Shown here piece by piece: positions 48,373 through 64,000 of a DNA stretch of 64,000 nt. The stretch is from positions 372,001-436,000 of the forward strand of contig NZ_VFVY01000001.1 of assembly GCF_006442315.1 (NCBI RefSeq), written 5' to 3'. The first letter of the stretch is position 1; the number at the start of each line of letters is the position of its first letter. The DNA comes from Mesorhizobium sp. B2-3-4 (GTDB lineage Bacteria > Pseudomonadota > Alphaproteobacteria > Rhizobiales > Rhizobiaceae). Below the pieces are notes generated by a model. It had not been told where the DNA came from. It was given only the letters and a program-made list of their open reading frames with translations, and searched no databases. Position numbers and translations under genes: made by a program.

Positions 48373-48781
48373 TGAAGACCATTTGGATCGGCCTTCGGAA
48401 GGCTGATCCATGACTGAATTCCGGGCCTCGGATTTATCCTGGGCCCGGTACCGGAAGCCGGAAGGCTTCCGGACATCCTGTCCGAGATTGCGGGCGGCCC
48501 AAGTCTTGATTCCAAGAGGAGGGCCTTAATTCATGTGGGCCTGCATGAGACGGGTGAAGACCCGACAACGGAGCAAGTGCTCCAATGAAAGGTTCGAACC
48601 GTGTTTGCCTTTTGTCTGCGCATCGCCGGCCTGGCCGTCGATGTGGCGAAAGGGGGCAGGATCCTCGAGCGTCGTTCGGGAGATCCGTTACTGGATGGCC
48701 CGGCCGGCAAAGGCAACCCGACGCCTGTTCTCAAATGGGAATGTTCCCATCGAAGGGGCAGGGGTCAACTGGAGATAGGCA
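48373..48781 (+). promoter_or_regulatory. Highly structured rplA-rplJ spacer, candidate L10 leader
   Basis: 409 bases, no supported gene. Successive hairpins: 11-bp stem 48385-48409, CCGGGC/GCCCGG 48421-48448, CCGGAAGCC/GGCTTCCGG 48451-48472, GGAC/GTCC 48471-48483, CGGGT-GAAG-ACCCG 48551-48564, GGAGC-AAGT-GCTCC 48570-48583 and ATGGGAA/TTCCCAT 48735-48750. The last lies 31 bases before the GTG start of rplJ. L10/L12 binding to this leader is known in other bacteria; the assignment here is by position. Confidence 0.6.
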
Positions 48782-49300
48782 GTGGACAGAGCGGAAAAAC
48801 GCGAACTCGTCACGGGCCTGAACGAAGCGTTCGGAAACGCGGGTTCAGTGGTCGTGGCCCACTATGCCGGTATCACCGTCGCGCAAATGAACGACCTTCG
48901 GTCGAAAATGCGCGCTGCCGGTGGCACCGTTAAAGTCGCGAAGAACCGTCTCGCCAAAATCGCTCTTCAGGGCACGGACTCCGCATCGATCATCGACCTG
49001 TTCAAGGGTCAGACGCTGATCGCTTATTCGGAGGATCCGATTGCGGCGCCGAAGGTCGCGTCCGATTTCGCCAAGGGAAATGACAAGCTTGTCATTCTCG
49101 GCGGCGCAATGGGCACCACCTCGCTCAACGCCGACGGTGTGAAGGCACTCGCCACACTTCCGTCGCTCGATGAGCTGCGCGCCAGGCTGGTTGGCATGAT
49201 CGCCACGCCGGCAACCCGGATCGCCCAGATCGTCAATGCGCCAGCGGCTTCGGTCGCGCGCGTCATCGGCGCTTACGCCCGGAAGGACGAGGCGGCATGA
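48782..49300 (+). CDS. rplJ: 50S ribosomal protein L10
   Basis: Stalk base protein that carries the L7/L12 dimers. 172 residues, starting at GTG 48782 ([17 protein letters not shown]) with GGAG upstream. The body contains [30 protein letters not shown] and [17 protein letters not shown] for L12 contact. Expression is probably controlled through the 409-base structured leader. 54 bases separate it from rplL. Confidence 0.97.
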   Translation: MDRAEKRELVTGLNEAFGNAGSVVVAHYAGITVAQMNDLRSKMRAAGGTVKVAKNRLAKIALQGTDSASIIDLFKGQTLIAYSEDPIAAPKVASDFAKGNDKLVILGGAMGTTSLNADGVKALATLPSLDELRARLVGMIATPATRIAQIVNAPAASVARVIGAYARKDEAA

Positions 49301-49354
49301 GGCCGTTCCTCGCTATCAAAAACACACGTTCGAACCTAACGAAGGAATACAACA

Positions 49355-49732
49355 ATGGCTGATCTGGCAAAGATCGTAGACGACCTGTCGAAGCTGACCG
49401 TCCTCGAGGCGGCTGAGCTGTCGAAGCTTCTGGAAGAAAAGTGGGGCGTTTCGGCTGCTGCTCCGGTGGCGGTTGCCGCTGCTGGCGGCGCTGCCGCCGC
49501 TGCTGCTCCGGTCGAAGAGAAGACCGAATTCGACGTCGTCCTCACCGACGCCGGCGCTCAGAAGATCAACGTCATCAAGGAAGTCCGCGCCATCACCGGC
49601 CTTGGCCTCAAGGAAGCCAAGGACCTGGTCGAAGCGGCTCCGAAGCCGGTCAAGGAAGGCGTTTCCAAGGCCGACGCTGACAAGTTCAAGGCCCAGCTGG
49701 AAGCAGCCGGCGCCAAGGTCGACCTGAAGTAA
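49355..49732 (+). CDS. rplL: 50S ribosomal protein L7/L12
   Basis: Stalk protein recruiting translational GTPases, present in several copies per ribosome. 125 residues: N-terminal dimerisation helices ([25 protein letters not shown]), Ala-rich hinge ([15 protein letters not shown]) and C-terminal factor-binding domain ([20 protein letters not shown]). Ribosome site AAGGA. It follows rplJ and precedes rpoB by 267 bases. Confidence 0.98.
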   Translation: MADLAKIVDDLSKLTVLEAAELSKLLEEKWGVSAAAPVAVAAAGGAAAAAAPVEEKTEFDVVLTDAGAQKINVIKEVRAITGLGLKEAKDLVEAAPKPVKEGVSKADADKFKAQLEAAGAKVDLK

Positions 49733-49824
49733 TCATAAAGCGGCGGGCGGCCTCGCGCCGTCCGCCACTCCCTCAGGCCGTGCCCGGGGAGGCTGCGTAA
49801 CGCGAGATGTACGAAAACCTCTTT

Positions 49825-49851
49825 CCTGAAGGCCGCCAGGCGACCTTCAGG
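49825..49851 (+). other. Hairpin in the rplL-rpoB spacer
   Basis: CCTGAAGG-N11-CCTTCAGG, perfect 8-bp arms with no T-run directly after. This is the usual position of a partial attenuator or RNase III processing site between rplL and rpoB. Confidence 0.5.
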
Positions 49852-49999
49852 AAACGGGTTTTCTCCCGTTTTAGCCGGCCGCCGCCAAGCAATTGGCAAG
49901 CAAAGCCGGAGAACAGACAGAGAGCCGCCGCCCAGGTGGCTCGGCATGCAAGGCGAACCGCGGCGAGGTTCGCCCCGAGTTTAGAGCTAAGGAGCGACG

Positions 50000-54136
<4,137 letters not shown>

Positions 54137-54287
54137 GGGCGCAGCCGAGTAACAAGACATCCGGTCGCGGGAGAGGCTCTTGCGACCGGATGCGTCAATT
54201 TCTTCGGCCGGTGGGCCGACCACTCAGCGGGCATTCGGCCCGCGTCAGATGCAAGGGGTTTTCGAGGACCCCGAAAAGGAGAACGGC

Positions 54288-58484
<4,197 letters not shown>

Positions 58485-58513
58485 GCGCGGCGGCAAGGAT
58501 CTCAGGCAACAGA

Positions 58514-58541
58514 GCCGTCGGGGAAACCCGGCGGCTTTTTC
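58514..58541 (+). terminator. Terminator of the rpoBC operon
   Basis: GCCGTCGGG-GAAA-CCCGGCGGC (one G-U pair) with a GNRA-type loop, then TTTTTCGTTT. Confidence 0.88.
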
Positions 58542-58565
58542 GTTTCAACGGTTGGTGGAAAGCAG

Positions 58566-59231
58566 ATGAGTACGAAGACCTGGACAGCTGTCGACAACTA
58601 CATCGTTTCCTCGCTCTTCGAGGCGGATCCCGTTCTCGACGCGGTCCTTGCGGCCAACCGCGACCAAGGCCTGCCGGCGATCGACGTCTCGGCGGCGCAG
58701 GGAAAGCTGCTTTCGCTGCTGGTGCGCATCGGCGGCGCGAAAAACGTGCTCGAGATCGGCACGCTCGGTGGCTATTCGACCATCTGGATGGCGCGGGGAC
58801 TGCCCGACGGCGGCAAGGTCGTGACGCTCGAACTCGATCCGCACCACGCCGATGTCGCGCGTGCGAATTTCGAGCAGGCAGGGGTGTCGGACAAGGTTGA
58901 GCTCAGGGTCGGTCCCGCGCTGCAATCGCTTGAGACGCTGGCTGGCGAGAATGCCGGTCCGTTCGACCTGATCTTCATCGACGCCGACAAGCCCAACAAT
59001 CCGAACTACCTCGCCTGGGCCATGCGGCTGGCGGGGCCCGGAACGGTCATCGTCTGCGACAACGTCATACGCGATGGGGCTGTCATCAACGAAGATGGCC
59101 GCGATGCCAATGTCGAGGGCGCCCGCGCGGCCTTTTCATTCATCGGTGACGACAAGCGGCTGGATGGAACCGCCATCCAGACCGTCGGAGCCAAGGGCTA
59201 TGACGGATTTGCGATCGCGGTTGTCGATTGA
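58566..59231 (+). CDS. Class I SAM-dependent O-methyltransferase (caffeoyl-CoA type)
   Basis: Methyltransferase of the MT24 / caffeoyl-CoA O-methyltransferase family, 221 residues, cytoplasmic. SAM site VLEIGTLGGYSTIWMA near residue 62 and metal-binding FIDADKPNN near residue 138, with VCDNVIRDG following. The acceptor is unknown (a catechol-like or other hydroxyl compound). Ribosome site GTGGAAAG. It is the first of four accessory genes that separate rpoC from rpsL here. Confidence 0.9.
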   Translation: MSTKTWTAVDNYIVSSLFEADPVLDAVLAANRDQGLPAIDVSAAQGKLLSLLVRIGGAKNVLEIGTLGGYSTIWMARGLPDGGKVVTLELDPHHADVARANFEQAGVSDKVELRVGPALQSLETLAGENAGPFDLIFIDADKPNNPNYLAWAMRLAGPGTVIVCDNVIRDGAVINEDGRDANVEGARAAFSFIGDDKRLDGTAIQTVGAKGYDGFAIAVVD

Positions 59232-59270
59232 GGGGTCGCACGACGGGACTGTTCCATCGGGTGAACCGGC

Positions 59271-59777
59271 CTAGTTGCAGCCTAGGACCTTGGGATCGAC
59301 AAACAGAATGCCCTCTCGCCACTTCTGCTGCAAAAGCGCGCAATCCATGGTTGATTTGCGCGTGAACTCGTAAGTGATTTTTGTTACCTGCGACCACTGT
59401 TCTTTCGTCAGTGCAAAATCGATCTGCCTTCGTTCTTTGACGTGTCCACCGTGAAGGATGGCATCGGACAGATGGGCATCAAATGGAAATGTGGCAACCA
59501 CGGCACCTCCCGCCCACAACGTGGTCGTCAGCGCAACGTCCCGAGTCCCTTGCAATTTTAGCTCACTGGTAAACAACGCCCAGGCGGAAGCTTTGCCGTC
59601 ACCACTTACGGCGACATTCCCATATCCTGCCAGATGCTTCTCATACTCGCGCGCGCCCCCGAACTGAGTATCGTGATGGCTCGGGTCGCCACGCGGAATA
59701 TCCAATGCGAATGCCGACGGAACCGTGGTTCCGAGAATGGCCGCGCCTAAAAGAACGGGTATTGCTGCTGCAAACAT
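59271..59777 (-). CDS. Hypothetical exported protein
   Basis: 168 residues from ATG 59777 (ribosome site GGGGGGAA). Signal peptide to about residue 24 (GTTVPSAFA), so the mature protein is periplasmic. The mature part has GGAREYEKHLAGYGN and TKEQWSQVTKITYEFTRKS and ends in a cysteine-containing tail (DCALLQQKW...VLGCN), perhaps one disulfide. Family not recognised. Convergent with the methyltransferase; codon use slightly less GC-biased. Confidence 0.7.
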   Translation of the reverse strand: MFAAAIPVLLGAAILGTTVPSAFALDIPRGDPSHHDTQFGGAREYEKHLAGYGNVAVSGDGKASAWALFTSELKLQGTRDVALTTTLWAGGAVVATFPFDAHLSDAILHGGHVKERRQIDFALTKEQWSQVTKITYEFTRKSTMDCALLQQKWREGILFVDPKVLGCN

Positions 59778-59899
59778 ATCGTTCCCCCCAATATATGCAG
59801 GCGGGAGTGACGATATACTCTTCTTTTGCCTTCTGCCAGCGCCGATGAGCGTCAAGTCATGGGCGAAGATCGCCGCGCGCTTCTACATCCAGTCGTCGA

Positions 59900-60829
59900 T
59901 CAGTCGAAGAAAGCCTCGACCACATTGCGCTTGCCCAGCATGAAGGCGTCGGCGACATGCTGGAGCGGCGCCAGGTCGACGTCGGACGCGCCGGCGCGCA
60001 CGATCTCGGCGAAGCGCCGGTAGAGCTGGGGATATTCCGCTTCCGGCTCCTCATGGACCACACGGCCTTCAATGGCGAGCTTCGAGCCACCGCCGGAAAG
60101 CACCATCTTGCCGGCAGCCGTATCGGCCAGGATGTCCCAGCTTTGCGGCCCGGTCTGCAGCCAGTCGAGATCCATCGTCACATCGGAGCCGTTCGCCGCG
60201 CGGAAGGCGACCTGGGCCGCGATCGGCGCGTCCCGGTTTTCCGGGAAATCGAGAACGGCCGAGGTGATGTACATGGCCGGCAGGATGTAGGTCGCGATCG
60301 ACAGCGCATTGATGCCGGGGTCGAAAACGCCGAAGCCGCCGGGCTGCCAGATCCAGTCCTGGTTCGGATGCCAGCGGCGCACATCTTCCTTCCAGACGAT
60401 TGCGGCCGACCGGATCGTCGTCGAGGCGAGGAATGTCCGCGCCGCTTCTACCGCCGGCGCGTAGCGCGAATGCCAGCTTGCGAACAGACTGACGCCTTGT
60501 CTTGCCGCCAGCGCCTTCAGGTCCTCGACCTCGCTGACCGTGGCGCCGGGCGGCTTTTCCAGGAAAACGTGCTTTTTGGCCTCAAGCGCCTTGCGCGCCG
60601 CGTCGTAGCGGAACTGCGGCGGCATGCACAGCGACACGGCGTCGAGTTCGGGAACCGCGCCAAGCATCGTCTCGATGTCGGGGAAATTCGCGATGCCGTC
60701 GACCTTGCCGTGCCGGCTGGCCGCCGCGATCAGCTGGTAGTCCAGATCCTTGGCGAGTGCTGGAAGATGTTGGTCGCGCACGATCTTGCCGACGCCGACA
60801 ATGCCGATTCTTATGGGGGATGAGGACAT
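59900..60829 (-). CDS. Gfo/Idh/MocA-family L-arabinose / D-galactose 1-dehydrogenase
   Basis: Oxidises an aldose to its lactone with NAD(P)+, the first step of a non-phosphorylative route. 309 residues from ATG 60829; the longer frame upstream has no ribosome site. The Rossmann motif is GIVGVGKIVRDQHLPAL and the catalytic region is VFLEKPPGATVSEV. The WKEDVRRWHPNQDWIW and PGGFGVFDPGINALSI segments recall the Azospirillum L-arabinose 1-dehydrogenase. The exact sugar is inferred. Confidence 0.83.
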   Translation of the reverse strand: MSSSPIRIGIVGVGKIVRDQHLPALAKDLDYQLIAAASRHGKVDGIANFPDIETMLGAVPELDAVSLCMPPQFRYDAARKALEAKKHVFLEKPPGATVSEVEDLKALAARQGVSLFASWHSRYAPAVEAARTFLASTTIRSAAIVWKEDVRRWHPNQDWIWQPGGFGVFDPGINALSIATYILPAMYITSAVLDFPENRDAPIAAQVAFRAANGSDVTMDLDWLQTGPQSWDILADTAAGKMVLSGGGSKLAIEGRVVHEEPEAEYPQLYRRFAEIVRAGASDVDLAPLQHVADAFMLGKRNVVEAFFD

Positions 60830-60963
60830 GAGGCTCCGCCGGGTTTGGACGACTGCGCGTCTCTTAGCAGATCGGCAATGACGGGCAAGCGCGGGCGACG
60901 CCAACCGGTTTCAACGAATCGGCATCATGGCGCGGGGCGGGCGAGGGCGCGCCTCGCCCGTGT

Positions 60964-61284
60964 TCAGATTGGCACGTCGAAGGTCACGATCGACACTTCA
61001 CCCTCGAGCGCGCCCTGGAAGGCCGAAAGATGCGGCTCGTCGTCGGGTTCGCCCTCCATGTCGCCGATTTGGTCGAGTTCGGCCTCGGCATAACCTTCCG
61101 TGGCGAGCGATTCGAGCGCGCGGCGCACCGCCGAATCGTCATCGGGCGCAACCAGCATGACATGGACGCCTTCCGGCTTGCCGCCCTTCTTCTTCCAAAC
61201 CCGGCCGGTGATGATGGTGACCGGGCGTTCTTCGTTGTCGTTCACGGGCTGATTCCTCCGCGGCGAGGGACTGTCACTGTTCAT
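60964..61284 (-). CDS. Conserved hypothetical protein
   Basis: 106 residues from ATG 61284; an in-frame ATG at 61299 gives 5 more. The N-terminal 15 residues are polar, then a compact alpha/beta domain (VTIITGRVWKKKGG, GVHVMLVAPDDDSAVRRALESLATEGYAEAELDQIGD). No signal peptide, no known family. Both start codons sit in the arms of a palindrome whose loop holds AAAAGG, the likely ribosome site. Divergent from rpsL. Confidence 0.65.
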   Translation of the reverse strand: MNSDSPSPRRNQPVNDNEERPVTIITGRVWKKKGGKPEGVHVMLVAPDDDSAVRRALESLATEGYAEAELDQIGDMEGEPDDEPHLSAFQGALEGEVSIVTFDVPI

Positions 61285-61709
61285 GCGGCCTTTTCGCATG
61301 AAGAAAGGCCCGGCAACAGCCGCAAGCCGGTCACTTTCTTCCCCGTCCTTGCAAAACGGCGAAAGAAAATTACATGCGGTTTTCGCATGGCTGCCAAGCC
61401 CCGGCTTCAACGCAATATTTGCCGCTGCGGGGTTGACGGTTCGCGGGCTTACGAGTAGAAGCCGCCCAGTCAGAACCGATGTGAGGCTCTCGCTTCCGAA
61501 GCGACACGCTTTGGAGTTTGCCTCAAACAGGGTTCGTTTTACGAGCGAAAAGACATTTCCGGCGTGCACGAAGCGGTTTCCGCTTCCTCTGCGATTTGTT
61601 CGGGCAAGACCGCGAGGCGCGGTTTGTGGCCCGAATTTGCGTATGGAAATGACGCTTTGAGCGAGCCTTGACCGGCACGAGACACGGAATTGAGAGACAA
61701 GAGGGTTTA
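61285..61709. other. Spacer upstream of rpsL
   Basis: 425 bases. It holds two copies of the inverted repeat CATGCG-N5/7-CGCATG (61280-61302 and 61374-61390) and a candidate promoter at 61434-61462. No gene is supported. Confidence 0.55.
61434..61462 (+). promoter_or_regulatory. Candidate promoter of the str operon
   Basis: TTGACG, 17-base spacer, TAGAAG, about 240 bases before rpsL. Confidence 0.55.
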
Positions 61710-62081
61710 ATGCCTACCGTCAACCAGCTGATCCGCAAGCCGCGCATTGCGCCGGTGAAGCGCAACAAGGTCCCGGCCATGCAGCAGAACCCGCAGAAGC
61801 GGGGCGTCTGCACGCGCGTCTATACCACGACGCCGAAGAAGCCGAACTCGGCGCTGCGCAAGGTGGCCAAGATCCGCCTGACCAATGGTTTTGAAGTGAT
61901 CGGTTACATTCCCGGCGAAGGTCACAACCTTCAGGAGCACTCCGTGGTCATGATCCGCGGCGGCCGCGTCAAGGACCTTCCGGGCGTGCGCTACCACATC
62001 ATCCGCGGCGTGCTCGACACGCAGGGCGTGAAGAACCGCAAGCAGCGCCGTTCGAAATACGGTGCCAAGCGTCCGAAGTAA
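61710..62081 (+). CDS. rpsL: 30S ribosomal protein S12
   Basis: Decoding-centre protein. 123 residues from ATG 61710 with the ribosome site GAGGG; the upstream extension is not S12. [11 protein letters not shown] starts the protein, and the [16 protein letters not shown] and [11 protein letters not shown] segments carry the wild-type lysines whose change gives streptomycin resistance elsewhere. First gene of rpsL-rpsG-fusA. Confidence 0.98.
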   Translation: MPTVNQLIRKPRIAPVKRNKVPAMQQNPQKRGVCTRVYTTTPKKPNSALRKVAKIRLTNGFEVIGYIPGEGHNLQEHSVVMIRGGRVKDLPGVRYHIIRGVLDTQGVKNRKQRRSKYGAKRPK

Positions 62082-62133
62082 GGTTTTCCGGCTTCGGCGC
62101 TTTTTTTGACCGCGCCGGGCTATGAAAGATTGA

Positions 62134-62616
<483 letters not shown>

Positions 62617-62645
62617 AGCGCGAACAGGACTGAGAGGCAGCTACG

Positions 62646-64000
62646 ATGGCCCGCGAATACAAAATCGAAGACTACCGCAATTTCGGTATCATGGCGCATA
62701 TTGACGCCGGCAAGACGACGACCACCGAGCGCGTCCTCTATTACACGGGCAAGTCGCACAAGATCGGCGAAGTGCACGACGGCGCTGCCACCATGGACTG
62801 GATGGAGCAGGAGCAGGAACGCGGCATCACCATCACGTCGGCCGCGACCACGACCTTCTGGAAGGGCCGTGACGGTAAGATGCGCCGCTTCAACATCATC
62901 GACACCCCCGGACACGTCGACTTCACCATCGAAGTCGAGCGTTCGTTGCGCGTGCTCGACGGCGCCATCGCGCTGCTCGACGCCAACGCCGGTGTCGAGC
63001 CGCAGACGGAAACCGTCTGGCGCCAGGCCGACAAGTACCGCGTGCCGCGCATGATCTTCTGCAACAAGATGGACAAGATCGGTGCCGACTTCTACCGCTC
63101 GGTCGAAATGATCGGCTCGCGCCTCGGCGCCCAGGCCGTCGTCATGCAGCTGCCGATCGGCGCCGAGACCGAGTTCAAGGGTGTCGTCGACCTCGTCGAG
63201 ATGAACGCGCTCGTCTGGCGCGACGAGACACTGGGCGCTGCCTGGGACGTCGTCGAGATCCCGGCCGACCTCAAGGACCGTGCAGAGGAATACCGCGAGA
63301 AGCTGATCGAAGCCGCCGTCGAAATGGACGAGGGCGCGCTTGAGAACTACCTCGAAGGCAAGATGCCCTCCAATGACGAGATCCGTTCGCTGATCCGCAA
63401 GGGCACGATCGCCGTCAAGTTCTACCCGATGTTCTGCGGCTCGGCCTTCAAGAACAAGGGCGTGCAGCCGCTGCTCGACGCTGTCGTCGAATATCTGCCG
63501 TCGCCGGCCGATGTGCCCGCGATCAAGGGCGTCGACGCCAAGACCGACGCCGAGATCGAGCGTCACGCCGACGACAACGAGCCGCTGTCGATGCTGGCCT
63601 TCAAGATCATGAACGACCCCTTCGTCGGTTCGCTGACCTTCGCGCGCATCTATTCGGGCAAGTTGTCCAAGGGCATCTCGGTCGACAACACCGTCAAGGG
63701 CAAGAAAGAGCGCATCGGCCGCATGCTGCAGATGCATGCGAATTCGCGCGCCGACGTGGAAGAGGCCTATGCCGGCGACATCGTCGCGCTTGCTGGCCTC
63801 AAGGACACGACCACTGGCGACACGCTGTGCGATCCGCTGCATCCGGTCATCCTGGAGCGCATGGAATTCCCCGAGCCGGTCATCCAGATCGCCATCGAGC
63901 CGAAGACCAAGAACGACCAGGAAAAGATGGGCCTTGCCCTGCATCGCCTGGCTGCCGAGGATCCGTCCTTCCGCGTCAAGACAGACGAGGAAAGCGGCCA
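62646..64000 (+). CDS. fusA: Elongation factor G (3' end outside window)
   Basis: Translocation GTPase. ATG 62646 starts [20 protein letters not shown]; the frame is open to the window end, giving about 452 residues of an expected ~696. P-loop [12 protein letters not shown], switch [15 protein letters not shown] and G4 CNKMDK are visible, followed by the start of domain II. The order rpsL-rpsG-fusA is the standard str operon, and a second tuf is expected next. Confidence 0.97.
   Translation, partial: MAREYKIEDYRNFGIMAHIDAGKTTTTERVLYYTGKSHKIGEVHDGAATMDWMEQEQERGITITSAATTTFWKGRDGKMRRFNIIDTPGHVDFTIEVERSLRVLDGAIALLDANAGVEPQTETVWRQADKYRVPRMIFCNKMDKIGADFYRSVEMIGSRLGAQAVVMQLPIGAETEFKGVVDLVEMNALVWRDETLGAAWDVVEIPADLKDRAEEYREKLIEAAVEMDEGALENYLEGKMPSNDEIRSLIRKGTIAVKFYPMFCGSAFKNKGVQPLLDAVVEYLPSPADVPAIKGVDAKTDAEIERHADDNEPLSMLAFKIMNDPFVGSLTFARIYSGKLSKGISVDNTVKGKKERIGRMLQMHANSRADVEEAYAGDIVALAGLKDTTTGDTLCDPLHPVILERMEFPEPVIQIAIEPKTKNDQEKMGLALHRLAAEDPSFRVKTDEESG

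Overview
The window looks like chromosomal core DNA from a member of the Rhizobiales, most likely Mesorhizobium or a close relative. This is inferred from high-GC codon use, the RF2, RNase E and RpoB/RpoC protein types, a BA14K protein, a rhizobial palindromic repeat, and the tRNA-Trp / secE / nusG / rplKAJL / rpoBC / rpsL-rpsG-fusA order. No phage, integrase, transposase, CRISPR array or rRNA gene was seen. There are four tRNA genes: Thr(TGT), Tyr(GTA), Gly(TCC) and Trp(CCA).

Region by region. 1-11 kb: a partial aminotransferase, glutaminase and, convergent with them, RNase E. Divergent from rne lie an N-acetylmuramoyl-L-alanine amidase, PBP1A and prfB, and prfB carries an intact programmed +1 frameshift. 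11-17 kb: small secreted or lipoprotein genes, a GFA-family protein, an OmpA-like lipoprotein, a RhlE-type helicase and NAD kinase. 17-21.4 kb: a small surface-sugar island (UXS-like epimerase, UDP-galactopyranose mutase, two glycosyltransferase-like proteins). 21.9-30.5 kb: a polyamine-type uptake region with two solute-binding proteins, one complete ABC importer, an amidase, an MBL-fold hydrolase and two TetR regulators. Tandem 13-bp palindromes lie between the second regulator and the importer operon.

30.6-33.7 kb: small membrane and secreted proteins, tRNA-Thr, a pair of facing heptanucleotide repeat arrays (9 units each, nearly complementary), and two secreted proteins that share a promoter-to-signal-peptide module. 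33.7-38.3 kb: the glyoxylate pathway (IclR regulator divergent from gcl-hyi-glxR), with palindromes in the control region. 38.4-42 kb: rlmB, tRNA-Tyr, tRNA-Gly, small membrane proteins and a DMT exporter.

42-64 kb: translation and transcription core. This holds tuf, a duplicated ClpP-fold-like secreted protein that is frameshifted near its end, a truncated hemoglobin, tRNA-Trp, secE, nusG, rplK, rplA, rplJ, rplL, rpoB and rpoC. Four accessory genes follow (O-methyltransferase, secreted protein, sugar 1-dehydrogenase, hypothetical), and then rpsL, rpsG and fusA, which is cut by the window end. The most interesting non-genic signals are the heptad arrays near 31.7 kb, the paired leader modules near 31.9 and 32.3 kb, the structured rplA-rplJ spacer and the rne leader.
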